From Actinoalloteichus hymeniacidonis (GTDB taxonomy: Bacteria > Actinomycetota > Actinomycetes > Mycobacteriales > Pseudonocardiaceae), in contig NZ_JACHIS010000001.1 of NCBI RefSeq assembly GCF_014203365.1, positions 124,001 through 188,000 of the forward strand: 64,000 bases of DNA, in the 5' to 3' direction. Shown in pieces: positions 1-8,698 of the stretch; positions within the stretch are counted from its first letter, which is position 1, and each line of letters opens with the position of its first letter. The notes beneath the pieces are model-generated. The model made no database searches, was not told the DNA's origin, and worked only from the letters and a program-made list of their open reading frames with translations. The translations under genes were made by a program, and so were the position numbers.

Positions 1-84
1 TTCTGCCACCTCCTGTACCCAGGCGAGCAGTCCGGGGTGTGTCGTCGGCGCGTGATCGAGGCCAGGGATCGCCAGTGCGGTCAT
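1..84 (-). CDS. pckG: Phosphoenolpyruvate carboxykinase (GTP), N-terminal fragment cut by the window edge
   Basis: Only the first 28 codons are inside the window and the reading frame is open to base 1. The peptide starts MTALAIPGLDHAPTTHPGLL and continues AWVQEVAE. This matches the start of actinobacterial GTP-dependent PEP carboxykinase (IPGLD, APT, H-GLL-W pattern), the gluconeogenic enzyme that converts oxaloacetate to PEP in the cytoplasm. The ATG has an AGGAG ribosome site about 7 nt upstream, which supports the start. The active-site regions lie outside the window, so the call rests on the N-terminal match alone. Confidence 0.8.
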   Translation of the reverse strand, partial: MTALAIPGLDHAPTTHPGLLAWVQEVAE

Positions 85-405
85 CGTCTACGTCTCCTGA
101 CTGGGCGGCGGCCCGTTTTCTGGCGGTACGCCTCATGTCTCAAACGGCCGAACGTCGCCATTCGGTGGAATGACGACGATCGCCCGGCTGATCGACGGGC
201 GTAGCGGGAAAAGGATGTCGTCGAGGCTAGCGGCCTTGACCAAGACAGATCGCCAGGAAAGTTGTCGCATCCCTCACACGACCGATAAGGGTATCGATTC
301 AGCACTCCACTGGGTGCGGCACGAAAGAATTCAAAGGACAGGAATGTAAAGACCCCGTATCCCAATCGGGGATACGGGGTCGGTGATGTCGGATCGTCTC
401 GGTCG
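85..405. other. Intergenic region between pckG and the DxDGDG protein
   Basis: About 320 bases without a convincing gene. The pckG ribosome site is at the left end and a strong hairpin terminator lies at 351-381. Reading frames that cross it have Arg/Ser/Pro-rich translations typical of antisense frames in GC-rich DNA. No promoter motif stands out. Confidence 0.6.
351..381 (-). terminator. Hairpin terminator downstream of the DxDGDG protein
   Basis: GACCCCGTATCC at 351-362 pairs perfectly with GGATACGGGGTC at 370-381 around a 7-nt loop. The stem starts 25 nt after the stop codon of the minus-strand gene and is followed on that strand by TTTACATT. It looks like a Rho-independent terminator with a short T tract. 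Confidence 0.75.
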
Positions 406-1266
406 TCAGCCCCACTGCGCCTGGGCGTCGGACGAACCCGCCGATGCGGTCGCGGGGAAGGCCGCGGAGATGTCATAGGAGACCGGGCTCGCGGTGGCCT
501 CGTCACCCCAGTCCTCGTCTGCCCAGGCGGCGTCGTCGGACGCGGCCGCCGAGGAGATGGGGCCGCCGCTCAGATCGTTGCTCGTGTCGGAGCCGTAGCC
601 TGCGTCGGGGACGAAGTTGCCCTCGTCGTCCAGCCTGCCGGATTCGGTGACGATCCATTCCCCGTCGCCCGCGTGCTCGGAGACGACCACGGAGTCGTCG
701 GTGCGGAACTCGGCGACCATGTCGGCCTCGCCGTCGCCGTTGACATCGCTGACGATCAGGATGCTGCCGTTGTCGGCGGCGACGACTGCGGTGTCGGGCA
801 CTCCGTCGCCGTCGATGTCCTCGGTGGCCGGGCCCGTCTCCATGGTGCCCGACGGGGTCTCGATGATCAGCGGGGTGCCGCCGCTGTCGAGGTCGGCGTC
901 GCTGCCGGGCGTCCCGTAGTCGGCGTCGTCGTAGTTGTCGCCGATGCTGTCGCTACCCGGTCCGCCCGCGATGTCCTGCGGGTCGGTGTAGGTCCACTCG
1001 CCGGTCGCCTCGTCGTAGCCCGCCGCCGAGGTGACATCGCCACTCTCATCGAGTTGTACGAGCAGGTCGGCATCGCCGTCGCCATCGATATCGCTGTAGA
1101 CCGCGTGACCATCGGCGGTCTCCATGACGATCGACTCGTTGATGCCGTCGCCGTCGATGTCGTAGTTGGCCTCGGCGGAGTACTCCTCGCCGTCCACGGT
1201 GACCTTGAGGTCGGTGTCGGTCGAGGCGGTCGTGTCGGCCGAGCCGTCCGCATCCTCGATGTACAT
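406..1266 (-). CDS. Acidic DxDGDG-repeat protein (DUF6802-like), function unknown
   Basis: This encodes a very acidic 286-residue protein without a signal peptide or membrane segment. It contains at least four copies of a D(I/V)(D/N)GDG motif (DIDGDGINE, DIDGDGDAD, DIDGDGVPD, DVNGDGEAD), each followed by a short hydrophobic strand. The motif resembles calcium-binding loops of dockerin, FG-GAP or EF-hand type and the actinobacterial DUF6802 group; the family name is from memory and no function is known to me. I chose the ATG at 1266 because GGGGTGG lies 6 nt upstream. The ATG at 1281 would add five residues but has its SD-like bases directly against the start. It is a single-gene unit with its own terminator. 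Confidence 0.7.
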   Translation of the reverse strand: MYIEDADGSADTTASTDTDLKVTVDGEEYSAEANYDIDGDGINESIVMETADGHAVYSDIDGDGDADLLVQLDESGDVTSAAGYDEATGEWTYTDPQDIAGGPGSDSIGDNYDDADYGTPGSDADLDSGGTPLIIETPSGTMETGPATEDIDGDGVPDTAVVAADNGSILIVSDVNGDGEADMVAEFRTDDSVVVSEHAGDGEWIVTESGRLDDEGNFVPDAGYGSDTSNDLSGGPISSAAASDDAAWADEDWGDEATASPVSYDISAAFPATASAGSSDAQAQWG

Positions 1267-1510
1267 TGCGTTCCACCCCATCCTGATTCGTCGAACCCGC
1301 TCGGGTCTCGCGTGCGCCTGACTTCGACCAGCTGATCCGAGGGTCATCCGATTCGACGTCGCCGGTTGGACTCGCCACCGCGTCGGATGGTTCCCCTGCC
1401 GTCACTGTTTCCGGTCCGGCGATGCATCTCGGGCGACGGTCCGTGGCGCCGAGGGTAGGCAGGGCAGGCGGGCCGGGTCCAGAGTCGGCGCTCGATCGAT
1501 GTCGGCACGG

Positions 1511-2140
1511 TCAGTCGGCGTTGCGCAGCGAGCCCAGTAGTCGGTCCAGTGCCGCGATGACCGCCGCGAGGTCCCGGGCCTGATCGGTCGAGCCCGCCAA
1601 CCACAGCGCTGCCTCGTTCATCGCACCGGAGAGCAGTCTGGTCAGCGGCTCCACCGGCTGATCGGCGATGACCCGGTCGGACATGAGCGTGCGAAGTGCC
1701 TCGGTGAGATGCGCTGCCGAGGCCTGCTCGTCGAGTTCGCGCCAGCGATGCCAGCCGAGCACCGACGGCCCGTCCACCAGCATGATCCGTTGTCGGTGAG
1801 CGGCGGCGCTGGCCGTCAGGAAGGCCCGACAGCCCGCGACGAACTGCTCCCAGGGTGTCGGCGCCGCATCGGCGGCTGCGGCGACCTCGATCGCCACCTC
1901 CTGTTGGACGGACTCCACGACGGCGTGGAACAGCCCGGCCTTGCTGCCGAAGTGGTGGTAGAGGGCGCCTTTGGTGAGGTCGGCGGCTGCGGCGATCTCG
2001 GCGAGCCCGACGGCGTGATAGCCCTGCTCGGCGAACAGCCGTCGACCGGTGTCGATCAGCAGCCGCCGGGTCTCGTCACGTTGTTGGGCCTTGCTTCGCG
2101 CGGGTTTCATCGGGCGTTCCTCGATCTTCGTCGTTGACAT
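1511..2140 (-). CDS. TetR family transcriptional regulator
   Basis: A 209-residue TetR-type repressor. The N-terminal helix-turn-helix is clear at about residues 22-68 (RRLLIDTGRRLFAEQGYHAV, then LTKGALYHHFGSKAGLF). The ligand-binding C-terminal part is unassigned. It is divergent from the VOC gene at 2210 across a 69-bp gap that contains an inverted repeat at 2169-2189, so autoregulation and control of the VOC gene are likely. The inducer cannot be predicted. The ATG at 2140 is preceded by CCTGGG only; M11 is an alternative start. Confidence 0.9.
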   Translation of the reverse strand: MSTTKIEERPMKPARSKAQQRDETRRLLIDTGRRLFAEQGYHAVGLAEIAAAADLTKGALYHHFGSKAGLFHAVVESVQQEVAIEVAAAADAAPTPWEQFVAGCRAFLTASAAAHRQRIMLVDGPSVLGWHRWRELDEQASAAHLTEALRTLMSDRVIADQPVEPLTRLLSGAMNEAALWLAGSTDQARDLAAVIAALDRLLGSLRNAD

Positions 2141-2168
2141 ACCCAGGGTACGCGTCTACCTTCCTCAA

Positions 2169-2189
2169 ACATACCTACCGACGGTATGT
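2169..2189. promoter_or_regulatory. Probable TetR operator
   Basis: ACATACC at 2169-2175 and GGTATGT at 2183-2189 form a perfect 7-bp inverted repeat with a 7-bp spacer, which itself contains a nested TACCG-A-CGGTA palindrome. It lies between the divergent TetR and VOC genes, 21 nt before the VOC start, where a repressor would block both promoters. Confidence 0.7.
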
Positions 2190-2209
2190 AGTTCACGGAG
2201 GGGATTCCC

Positions 2210-2632
2210 ATGAACCTGACCAGCTTCTATCCCGTCATCTGCACCGCAGAGGTGCGTCGATCAGCCGACTTCTACCGTCGCTGGTTCGGCTTCGAGACCA
2301 CCTTCGAGGCGGATTGGTACGTGAGCCTGCGCCGTACCGAATCGCCCCACCAGGAACTGGCCGTCCTCGACCCCCGGCATCCGACCGTCCCGGACGGCTA
2401 TCGCAACGTCGTCGGTGGACTGCTGCTCAACTTCGAGGTCACCGACGTCGACGCCGAGTACGAACGACTGGTGACCGTCGGCGGACTGGAACCGGCCCTG
2501 CCGCTACGCAGCGAGGACTTCGGTCAACGACACTTCATCATCGCCGACCCCGACGGCGTCCTCATCGACGTCATCACACCGATCCCGCCATCGGAGGCCT
2601 TCGCCGCCGCCTACGAGCTCACCGAGCACTGA
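2210..2632 (+). CDS. VOC/glyoxalase-fold protein
   Basis: A 140-residue protein of the vicinal oxygen chelate superfamily (glyoxalase, bleomycin resistance and dioxygenase-like proteins). The signature is the start [20 protein letters not shown], a [19 protein letters not shown] strand-helix in the middle and the closing [14 protein letters not shown] strand. The reaction cannot be read from sequence; members bind metals, antibiotics or small electrophiles. A strong GGAGGGG ribosome site precedes the ATG. It is divergent from the TetR gene and probably its main target, a typical arrangement for resistance or detoxification genes. Confidence 0.85.
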   Translation: MNLTSFYPVICTAEVRRSADFYRRWFGFETTFEADWYVSLRRTESPHQELAVLDPRHPTVPDGYRNVVGGLLLNFEVTDVDAEYERLVTVGGLEPALPLRSEDFGQRHFIIADPDGVLIDVITPIPPSEAFAAAYELTEH

Positions 2633-2653
2633 CGCCCGCGCCGCCGGGGCGTC
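2631..2653. terminator. Weak hairpin between convergent genes
   Basis: GACGCCC at 2631-2637 pairs with GGGCGTC at 2647-2653 around a 9-nt loop. It lies in the 34-nt gap between the VOC stop and the dynamin stop, so it could serve both strands. There is no T tract, hence the low confidence. Confidence 0.4.
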
Positions 2654-2666
2654 CACGCCGATGCCG

Positions 2667-4505
2667 TCAGGCCCGCACCCGGACGTCTCGAATCCGGCGA
2701 AGCAGCTCCTCCACTCGATCGCGGCCCGAGGTCACCTCGGTCAGCCTGCGGTGATTGGTCTGCAGCTCACGCTTGCGCTCGGCGACATCCATCCGCAGGG
2801 CCTTCTCGACCTCCCGCAGTTCATCCTCGATCGCCGCGATCCGCCGGGCCAACGCGTCGTCCAACGCGAGCGAGAGTTGCAGCTCCGCCTCGATGAGCTG
2901 CTCGGAGATCAGCTGATCCAATGTCGACCGCGAGTCGGCGATCGCCTCGGTCAACCACTGCTTGACGTGCTGCTTGTCGGCGGTGTGCTTGCGGGTCTTG
3001 CCGATCCACCATCCCGCGCCGAGCCCGAGCACGATCGCGGGCACGGCCAGCAGCGGGGCGGCGATGGCCAACGGCGCCAACGGCAGCGTGGCCAGCTTGC
3101 CCGCGCCCAGCCCGCCGGAGAGGCCCATGAACACCAACAGCCGGTCCTCGGCCGTCGGTGGCCGCTTCTCCGGCGGCCGGACGACGACGGGCGGCCGAGT
3201 CGCCCGCGCGACCTGGGTCTGCAGCATCGCCAACTCGTCGGCCGAGAACAGATCTGCCAACGCCGTATCGGCCACCTTGGCCAACCGGTCGCTGAGCATG
3301 CCGCTGACCCGTGAGGACAGCATCTGCAGCGCCGCATCGACATGCTGGGGCAGCTCGATGAGCTTGTTCTTGTCCGCGACGTCGATGGCCTTGCGGAACC
3401 AGGACTGCAGATCGCGGACCTGGCGCCCGACCTCGTGAGCGCACTCGACCCTGGTGCGATTGATCTCGCCGCGCAGGCGCAACTGCCAGCCCCGGTTGTT
3501 CGCCCGACGCTCGCCGGAGAGCTCGTCACGGCGGGCGCGCAGCGTCTCGGCCTCGTCCTCCCCGACGGTCAACGCCCGCTGCTCGGCCTCCAACCGGACC
3601 GCCAGCGCGGCGAGCGAACTCGACAGAGCGCGCATCGTGTTCGCCTCGCCGAGCATGTTGGCGCGACCGCCGACCAGCTGCGACAACGACTCGCCGAGCT
3701 GGCTGACCCCGGAGCGCTCCCGCAGCATCCCGGCCGCCGCCTCGGTGGGTGCCTGGGCGGCGAGCTGGTGCATCCGCGCCGAGACCGGGTGGAACTCGGT
3801 GTCGGTGAACCTCGGGGCGTGCTCGGCCAGCAGCGCACGATTCGCTTCGAGGATCTGCCGCCAACCCCGGTACTGATCGGTCTTGGTCAGCGCGAACAAC
3901 ACCGTCTCGACCCGATCGGAGATCTGGGTGAGGAAGGCCAGCTCGCCCGAGGTGAACGGCGCCGAGGAATCGACGACGAACAGCAACGCCGTGGCGTTCG
4001 CGGCGGCCTCGGCGGCCAGTTCGCCGTGGGCCTCGTTCAAGCCGCCGACGCCGGGGGTGTCCACGATCCGCAGATTGCCGAGCAGCTCGACCGGCCCGTC
4101 GACCTCGACATAGCGCGGCGGCAACGCACCACTGGGCAGCTCGTGATTCACCGAGACCCACGAGTTCAGCGTCTCGACGGCGATGTCGATCGGCTCGGCG
4201 CCGACGCCGTAGCAGGCCCGGGCGGACCACTCCGGGGCATGACCGAAGGCCAGATAGGTCGCGGTGGCGACATCGGCGTCGACCGGCGACAGGTTCTGCT
4301 GGTTCAACAGGGCATTGACCAGCGAACTCTTGCCTCGGTTCGTCTCGCCGACCACCACGACCGAGGGGGTGGCGAGCCGACTCGTGCGCACCTTCTCCAC
4401 CCAGGCGGCCGACTCAGGGTCGAGTTCCTGAAGTATCCCGACGAGTCGTTCCCTGGTCTGCCGCACCAGTTTGGGCAGCGGGAGTTTCTTGTCCTCCGCG
4501 CTCAT
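2667..4505 (-). CDS. Dynamin-family GTPase, distal gene of the dynamin/GrpE-like cassette
   Basis: A 612-residue large GTPase. The P loop GETNRGKS is at residues 53-60, the G3 motif is DTPGVGG near residue 153 and the G4 motif is TKTD. Long Arg/Glu-rich helical segments follow, then a hydrophobic stretch near residues 480-505 (LAPLAIAAPLLAVPAIVLGL) suggesting membrane insertion, and a final coiled coil. Bacterial dynamin-like proteins of the IniA/IniC type remodel membranes and usually work as pairs. Its ATG overlaps the stop of the GrpE-like gene (ATGA), so it is translationally coupled and is the third gene after dynamin 2 and the GrpE-like gene. The partner relationship is inference from context. 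Confidence 0.85.
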   Translation of the reverse strand: MSAEDKKLPLPKLVRQTRERLVGILQELDPESAAWVEKVRTSRLATPSVVVVGETNRGKSSLVNALLNQQNLSPVDADVATATYLAFGHAPEWSARACYGVGAEPIDIAVETLNSWVSVNHELPSGALPPRYVEVDGPVELLGNLRIVDTPGVGGLNEAHGELAAEAAANATALLFVVDSSAPFTSGELAFLTQISDRVETVLFALTKTDQYRGWRQILEANRALLAEHAPRFTDTEFHPVSARMHQLAAQAPTEAAAGMLRERSGVSQLGESLSQLVGGRANMLGEANTMRALSSSLAALAVRLEAEQRALTVGEDEAETLRARRDELSGERRANNRGWQLRLRGEINRTRVECAHEVGRQVRDLQSWFRKAIDVADKNKLIELPQHVDAALQMLSSRVSGMLSDRLAKVADTALADLFSADELAMLQTQVARATRPPVVVRPPEKRPPTAEDRLLVFMGLSGGLGAGKLATLPLAPLAIAAPLLAVPAIVLGLGAGWWIGKTRKHTADKQHVKQWLTEAIADSRSTLDQLISEQLIEAELQLSLALDDALARRIAAIEDELREVEKALRMDVAERKRELQTNHRRLTEVTSGRDRVEELLRRIRDVRVRA

Positions 4506-4948
4506 CGGTCGGCGGCCTTGGAATAGACGATGACCACCGGCGGCCGCAGGGCCGTCCCCCGATCCGCGAAGCCGACAACCTCGGTCTCGGCCACCGTGCC
4601 CGCGAGCTCCGGCTGGGGCGCGGTGACCACTCCACCCGCCTCGTGATGTGTCGGGTCGAAAGGCTGGCCGTCGGGCCGGGATGCCGCGACGCCGACCGAG
4701 GCCAATCCCTCCTCCAAACGTTCGGCGACACCCGCGCTGCGCGCCCGATCCAAGGCGTAAAGACAGAGACGGATCAGTTCGCGGCGCTCGCGAAGCGCCT
4801 GTTCGAGCAGCACGGCGTCCATGGCGGCGCCGGCGGCCGTCTCCGCAGCCGGAGGATCAGCATGAGAGCCCACAACATGATTCGACGGTTCGAAGCCCGC
4901 CGAGGTTCCCTCGAACACGGCATTCACCGGCTCTTTCTCGCAGTTCAT
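4502..4948 (-). CDS. GrpE-like nucleotide exchange factor domain protein between two dynamins
   Basis: A 148-residue protein. The C-terminal half resembles the GrpE beta domain: RRELIRLCLYALDRARSAG and LEEGLASVGV, then FDPTHHEAGGVV and a closing strand around PPVVIVYSK. Residues 1-45 are low-complexity and probably disordered. It is much shorter than GrpE and lacks the long dimerisation helix seen in the true grpE at 48194. It lies 51 nt after dynamin 2 and overlaps dynamin 1 by 4 nt. Related cassettes in other actinobacteria often include an Hsp70-like gene (from memory); none is adjacent here. Start at ATG 4948 has only a weak ribosome site. Confidence 0.65.
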   Translation of the reverse strand: MNCEKEPVNAVFEGTSAGFEPSNHVVGSHADPPAAETAAGAAMDAVLLEQALRERRELIRLCLYALDRARSAGVAERLEEGLASVGVAASRPDGQPFDPTHHEAGGVVTAPQPELAGTVAETEVVGFADRGTALRPPVVIVYSKAADR

Positions 4949-4999
4949 GATGTGGTGCCGCTCACGGTGATCCTCTTGCCCGAGCGGATGGGCAGGTGA

Positions 5000-6631
5000 T
5001 CAGCGGGTGGCCTCGCGTAGTTGCTGCCAGATCAGGAAGTACGCCCGGTGCACCACATGGGCCACCCGGCTCTGGGCGGGTGTCGCGCCGAACGAGGCGA
5101 ACGATCGCCACCAACCCGCCCGCTCCAGGGCGTAGGCCGCCCATTCCTGCGGCGGTCGGCCGACCATGCCCAGCTGTTCGCCGACCGAGCTCGTGCTGCC
5201 GACGCGGAGCACCTCCTCCGCCAGGTCCTCCGGCATGGTCACCGCCCCCGCCGCCACCACGGTCAGCGCCTCCAACAGACGCAGCTGGTGCGCCTCGGGT
5301 TTCGCGAGCAACACCTCGATGGCGTCGTGCACCCGTTGCCGCTCGCCTGCGTCGCCGGAGGCATGGGCCAACGCACTCACCGAGGCCATCGCGGCCGCCG
5401 CCTTGATGCCGTCGGCGCGGGCCCGGAACACGCTGTCCAACCTGCTGCGGACGGCCGCCAAGCCGGACGAGTCCAACAGCTCGCGCCGCAACGCACCCGC
5501 CGTGATGTCGGGTTGATCGCGCACGGCGCGAATGCCGCGACCGATGCCGTAGAGATCGAGCCGCTCCAGGATCGACACCCGTTCGGCGGCGGGCACTTCG
5601 CATTCCCAGGTGGTGAACAGGTCCGCCGAGATCAGCATCGTCTCCAGGGTGACCTCGTCGACCTCCGCGAGCCGCCGCAGGATGTCGGCATCGGTCGAGG
5701 TGAACCGGCCGGTCTCGGAGGTCTCGGCCAGCAGTCCGATGACGGGCAGGACGTCGGTGACCCGTGGTTTCAGGCTGTGGGCCTGTTTCTCGGCCACCAG
5801 CAACGCGGCCCGCCACTGATCGCCGTCGGCACCGCTGACGGAATCGGGTTCGATGGTGTCGGCCTTGTTGAGGACGGCGATCGCGTTGACCGGACCGGCG
5901 TCCCGACTCGCGGTGGCCGCGGTGAATGCGGCGAGTGCCTGCTCGTCATCGGCGCGGACCGACTGGGTCAGCACGTACAACACGGCCTCGGCGCCTGCCA
6001 CGGCATTGCGGGACACCGGATCCAGCTCGTCGGGCGCGTCCTTGGCCCGCGGGTCGATGGTGGCGGTGACCGCGTCGGCGTCGGACTCCGACTCGGGCGC
6101 CGTCCATGCCGATGCGGCGTCGTCATCGGTACCGACCCCGAGTAGTTCCTCGGTGCGCTTGACCGAGGCGGCGTCCAGTGAGCCGAGTCCGGGGGTGTCG
6201 ATGACGGTGAGATCGCGGAGCACCGCGTTGGTCAGGAAGGCCTCGATATGCGAGACCTTGTCGATGTCCACGCCCAGTGAGGCCGGGATCATGCCACCGG
6301 GTTCGAAGGGCAGGACCTGCTTGCCGCCATCGGTGAAGACGACCTCGATGCGGTCCACGGTCCCGTATTGGAACCGGGTGACCAGCCGGGTGCACTCGCC
6401 GATGTCGGTAGGGGCGACCCGGCGACCGATCAGCGCGTTGACCAGCGTGGATTTACCGGATTTGATTCGGCCTGCCACGGCGAGTTGGAGTGGCGCGTCC
6501 AGCCTGCGCAGGACCTCGCGGAACCCGGCGGCGGTGCGCGGACTCACCTGTTGTTGCAGTCGTTGACAGAGGTTGGCCACGGCGGCGGACAGCGGACCGG
6601 AGAAGGGTTGCCGTCCCCCTGCTGCGGTCAC
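5000..6631 (-). CDS. Dynamin-family GTPase, first gene of the dynamin/GrpE-like cassette
   Basis: A 543-residue GTPase. The P loop GRIKSGKST is at residues 54-62, followed by a G3 motif DTPGLGS and a G4 motif NKAD. The C-terminal half is helical and contains no obvious membrane segment, unlike its partner at 2667-4505, so the two probably form an unequal pair like IniA/IniC. I chose GTG 6631 because AAGGAG lies 6 nt upstream; the GTG at 6670 would add 13 residues and has no ribosome site. A strong terminator at 6696-6731 separates it from fadE5, so it starts its own transcription unit. Confidence 0.85.
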   Translation of the reverse strand: MTAAGGRQPFSGPLSAAVANLCQRLQQQVSPRTAAGFREVLRRLDAPLQLAVAGRIKSGKSTLVNALIGRRVAPTDIGECTRLVTRFQYGTVDRIEVVFTDGGKQVLPFEPGGMIPASLGVDIDKVSHIEAFLTNAVLRDLTVIDTPGLGSLDAASVKRTEELLGVGTDDDAASAWTAPESESDADAVTATIDPRAKDAPDELDPVSRNAVAGAEAVLYVLTQSVRADDEQALAAFTAATASRDAGPVNAIAVLNKADTIEPDSVSGADGDQWRAALLVAEKQAHSLKPRVTDVLPVIGLLAETSETGRFTSTDADILRRLAEVDEVTLETMLISADLFTTWECEVPAAERVSILERLDLYGIGRGIRAVRDQPDITAGALRRELLDSSGLAAVRSRLDSVFRARADGIKAAAAMASVSALAHASGDAGERQRVHDAIEVLLAKPEAHQLRLLEALTVVAAGAVTMPEDLAEEVLRVGSTSSVGEQLGMVGRPPQEWAAYALERAGWWRSFASFGATPAQSRVAHVVHRAYFLIWQQLREATR

Positions 6632-6695
6632 CCCTGACTCCTTGCGTTCCGGCCTGCCGAATTCTGTCACCAGATGGTGTCATGGTCGGCGACAC

Positions 6696-6731
6696 GCGCT
6701 CGACCCACCGGGCTCCCGGTGGGTCGAGCGC
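6696..6731 (-). terminator. Strong hairpin terminator after fadE5
   Basis: A 16-bp perfect stem, GCGCTCGACCCACCGG at 6696-6711 with its complement at 6716-6731, closes a 4-nt loop. It begins 8 nt after the fadE5 stop and isolates fadE5 from the downstream dynamin cassette. Confidence 0.85.
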
Positions 6732-6738
6732 GGCCGGA

Positions 6739-8583
6739 TCAGAACGCTGCCTCGGGCAGGTCCATCAGCGTGTTGTCCGTGGCCTCGAGGGTTGCCTTCC
6801 TCGCGGAGAGCTCGGGGAGCACGGTCTTCGCGAAGAACCGGGCAGCGGCGATCTTGCCTTCGTAGAACAGCCGATCGCGGTCGCTGGGGTCGTTGTCCAG
6901 GGCCGTGAGGGCGATCTCGGACTGCCGCAGCAGAGTCCATCCGATGAGCAGGTCGCCCGCGCTCATCAGCAGTCGGACCTGGTTCTGACCGACCTTGTAG
7001 ATGTTGGCCTTGTCCTCCTGCGCGGAGGTGAGGAAGCCGATCATCCCGCCGAGCATGCCCTGGAAGTCCTCCAGCGCCCGCTTGAGCAGGGCCCGCTCCT
7101 CCTTCAGCCTGCCGTTGCCCGACTCGGAGTCCAGGAAGTTCTGGATCTCGGTCGCGACGTGCATCAACGCCTGGCCGTTGTCGCGGATGATCTTCCGGAA
7201 GAAGAAGTCCATCCCCTGGATCGCGGTGGTGCCTTCGTAGAGGCTGTCGATCTTGGCGTCGCGGATGTACTGCTCGATCGGGTAATCCTGCAGGTAGCCC
7301 GAGCCGCCGAGCGTCTGCAACGACAGGGTCAGCATCTCGTAGGCCCGCTCGGAGCCGACGCCCTTGACGATCGGCAGCAGCAGGTCGTTGATCTTCTCGG
7401 GCAGCGAGACGTCCTCGCCTGCGGCCTTACCGGCCAGAATCCGGTCCTGGAAGCTGGCGGTGTAGAGGTATAGACCGCGCATGCCCTCGGCGTAGGCCTT
7501 CTGCAGCATCAGGATTCGGCGCACGTCCGCGTGCCGGGTGATCGGCACCCGGGGGGCGTTCTTGTTCGCCTGCTCGGCCAGGTCGGGTCCCTGCACCCGC
7601 TCCTTGGCGTAGTCCAGGGCGTTGAGGTAGCCGGTGGACAACGTGCCGATCGCCTTCGTTCCGACCATCATCCGGGCGTACTCGATGATCTGGAACATCT
7701 GCGCGATGCCGTCGTGCACATCGCCGAGCAGCCAGCCCTTGGCAGGCGTGCCGTTCTGCCCGAAGGTCAACTCGCAGGTCGCGGAGGCGTTGAGCCCCAT
7801 CTTGTGCTCGACCCCGGTCACGAAGGCGCCGTTGCGCTCGCCGAGCTCGCCGGTCTCGACGTCGAAGTGGAACTTCGGCACCAGGAACAGGCTCAGGCCC
7901 TTGGTGCCGGGCTTGGACTCGACGCCGGGGCCCTCGGGGCGGGCGAGCACCAGGTGGACGATGTTCTCGCTGAGGTCGTGGTCACCGGAGGTGATGAAGC
8001 GCTTGACGCCCTCCAGGTGCCAGGACCCGTCCTCCTGCTGGATGGCCTTGGTGCGGCCCGCGCCGACATCCGAACCCGCGTCGGGCTCGGTCAGGACCAT
8101 CGTGGCGCCCCAGCCGCGCTCGATCATCAGCTCGGACCAGCGGCGCTGTTCCTCGGTGCCGCCGCGCCAGATGACCGTCGCGAAGTTCGGACCGGCCAGG
8201 TACATGTAGGTCGCGGGGTTCGAGCCGAGGATCAGCTCGGAGGCCGCCCACTGCACGGTCGGCGGAATGCCGTAGCCGCCGAGCTCGACCGGCAGGCTCA
8301 GCCGGTACCACTCGCCGTCCCACAGCGTCCGGTACGACTGCTTGAACGACTCGGGCAGCGTGACCGAGTGGGTCGCGGGATCGAAGGTGGTGCCCTCGCG
8401 GTCGGCCTCGGCGAAGGACTCTGCCAACGGGCCGGAGGCGACCTTCTCCAGCTCGGTCAGCACGCCTCGGGCGGTCTCCTCGTCGGCCTGGTCGAACGGG
8501 CCGGTGCCCAGCTGATTCTGCACGCCGAGGACCTCGAAGAGGTTGAACTCCAGGTCCCGGAGATTGCTCTTGTAGTGGCCCAT
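6739..8583 (-). CDS. fadE5: Acyl-CoA dehydrogenase, FadE5 type
   Basis: A 614-residue flavoprotein of the large acyl-CoA dehydrogenase class. The N-terminus [20 protein letters not shown] matches mycobacterial FadE5, and ACAD hallmarks such as [11 protein letters not shown] and [12 protein letters not shown] follow. It introduces the alpha-beta double bond in acyl-CoA with FAD as acceptor; FadE5 of M. tuberculosis accepts a broad range of chain lengths. The ATG at 8583 has GGGGAG 6 nt upstream and gives the family N-terminus; longer frames upstream have no support. Two operator-like TTAC-N6-GTAA sites lie 48-85 nt upstream and the same motif occurs before the Fe-S oxidoreductase at 43294. Confidence 0.92.
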   Translation of the reverse strand: MGHYKSNLRDLEFNLFEVLGVQNQLGTGPFDQADEETARGVLTELEKVASGPLAESFAEADREGTTFDPATHSVTLPESFKQSYRTLWDGEWYRLSLPVELGGYGIPPTVQWAASELILGSNPATYMYLAGPNFATVIWRGGTEEQRRWSELMIERGWGATMVLTEPDAGSDVGAGRTKAIQQEDGSWHLEGVKRFITSGDHDLSENIVHLVLARPEGPGVESKPGTKGLSLFLVPKFHFDVETGELGERNGAFVTGVEHKMGLNASATCELTFGQNGTPAKGWLLGDVHDGIAQMFQIIEYARMMVGTKAIGTLSTGYLNALDYAKERVQGPDLAEQANKNAPRVPITRHADVRRILMLQKAYAEGMRGLYLYTASFQDRILAGKAAGEDVSLPEKINDLLLPIVKGVGSERAYEMLTLSLQTLGGSGYLQDYPIEQYIRDAKIDSLYEGTTAIQGMDFFFRKIIRDNGQALMHVATEIQNFLDSESGNGRLKEERALLKRALEDFQGMLGGMIGFLTSAQEDKANIYKVGQNQVRLLMSAGDLLIGWTLLRQSEIALTALDNDPSDRDRLFYEGKIAAARFFAKTVLPELSARKATLEATDNTLMDLPEAAF

Positions 8584-8630
8584 CGTGTGCTCCCCGCATC
8601 GCGCCCTGTGTACAAGTGGGCGTTGTCCCC

Positions 8631-8668
8631 TACTGGTCGGTAACAACACTATATTACCCGTTGGTAAC
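8631..8668. promoter_or_regulatory. Two TTAC-N6-GTAAC operator-like sites upstream of fadE5
   Basis: TAC-TGGTCG-GTAAC at 8631-8644 and TTAC-CCGTTG-GTAAC at 8654-8668 share the same spacing and half sites, with centres about 23 bp apart. They lie between fadE5 and the next gene. An equivalent GTTAC-TGATCG-GTAAC lies at 43343-43358. The dyad form suggests a dimeric regulator, perhaps TetR type; its identity is unknown. Confidence 0.6.
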
Positions 8669-8698
8669 CATCGGCAAGGGAACAACCGCACTCAAGGG

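Noticed and set aside
8584-8691. Extended N-terminus of fadE5 up to base 8691
   Set aside because: The extension reads through the operator-like sites, has no ribosome site and is absent from the family, whose N-terminus matches the ATG at 8583.
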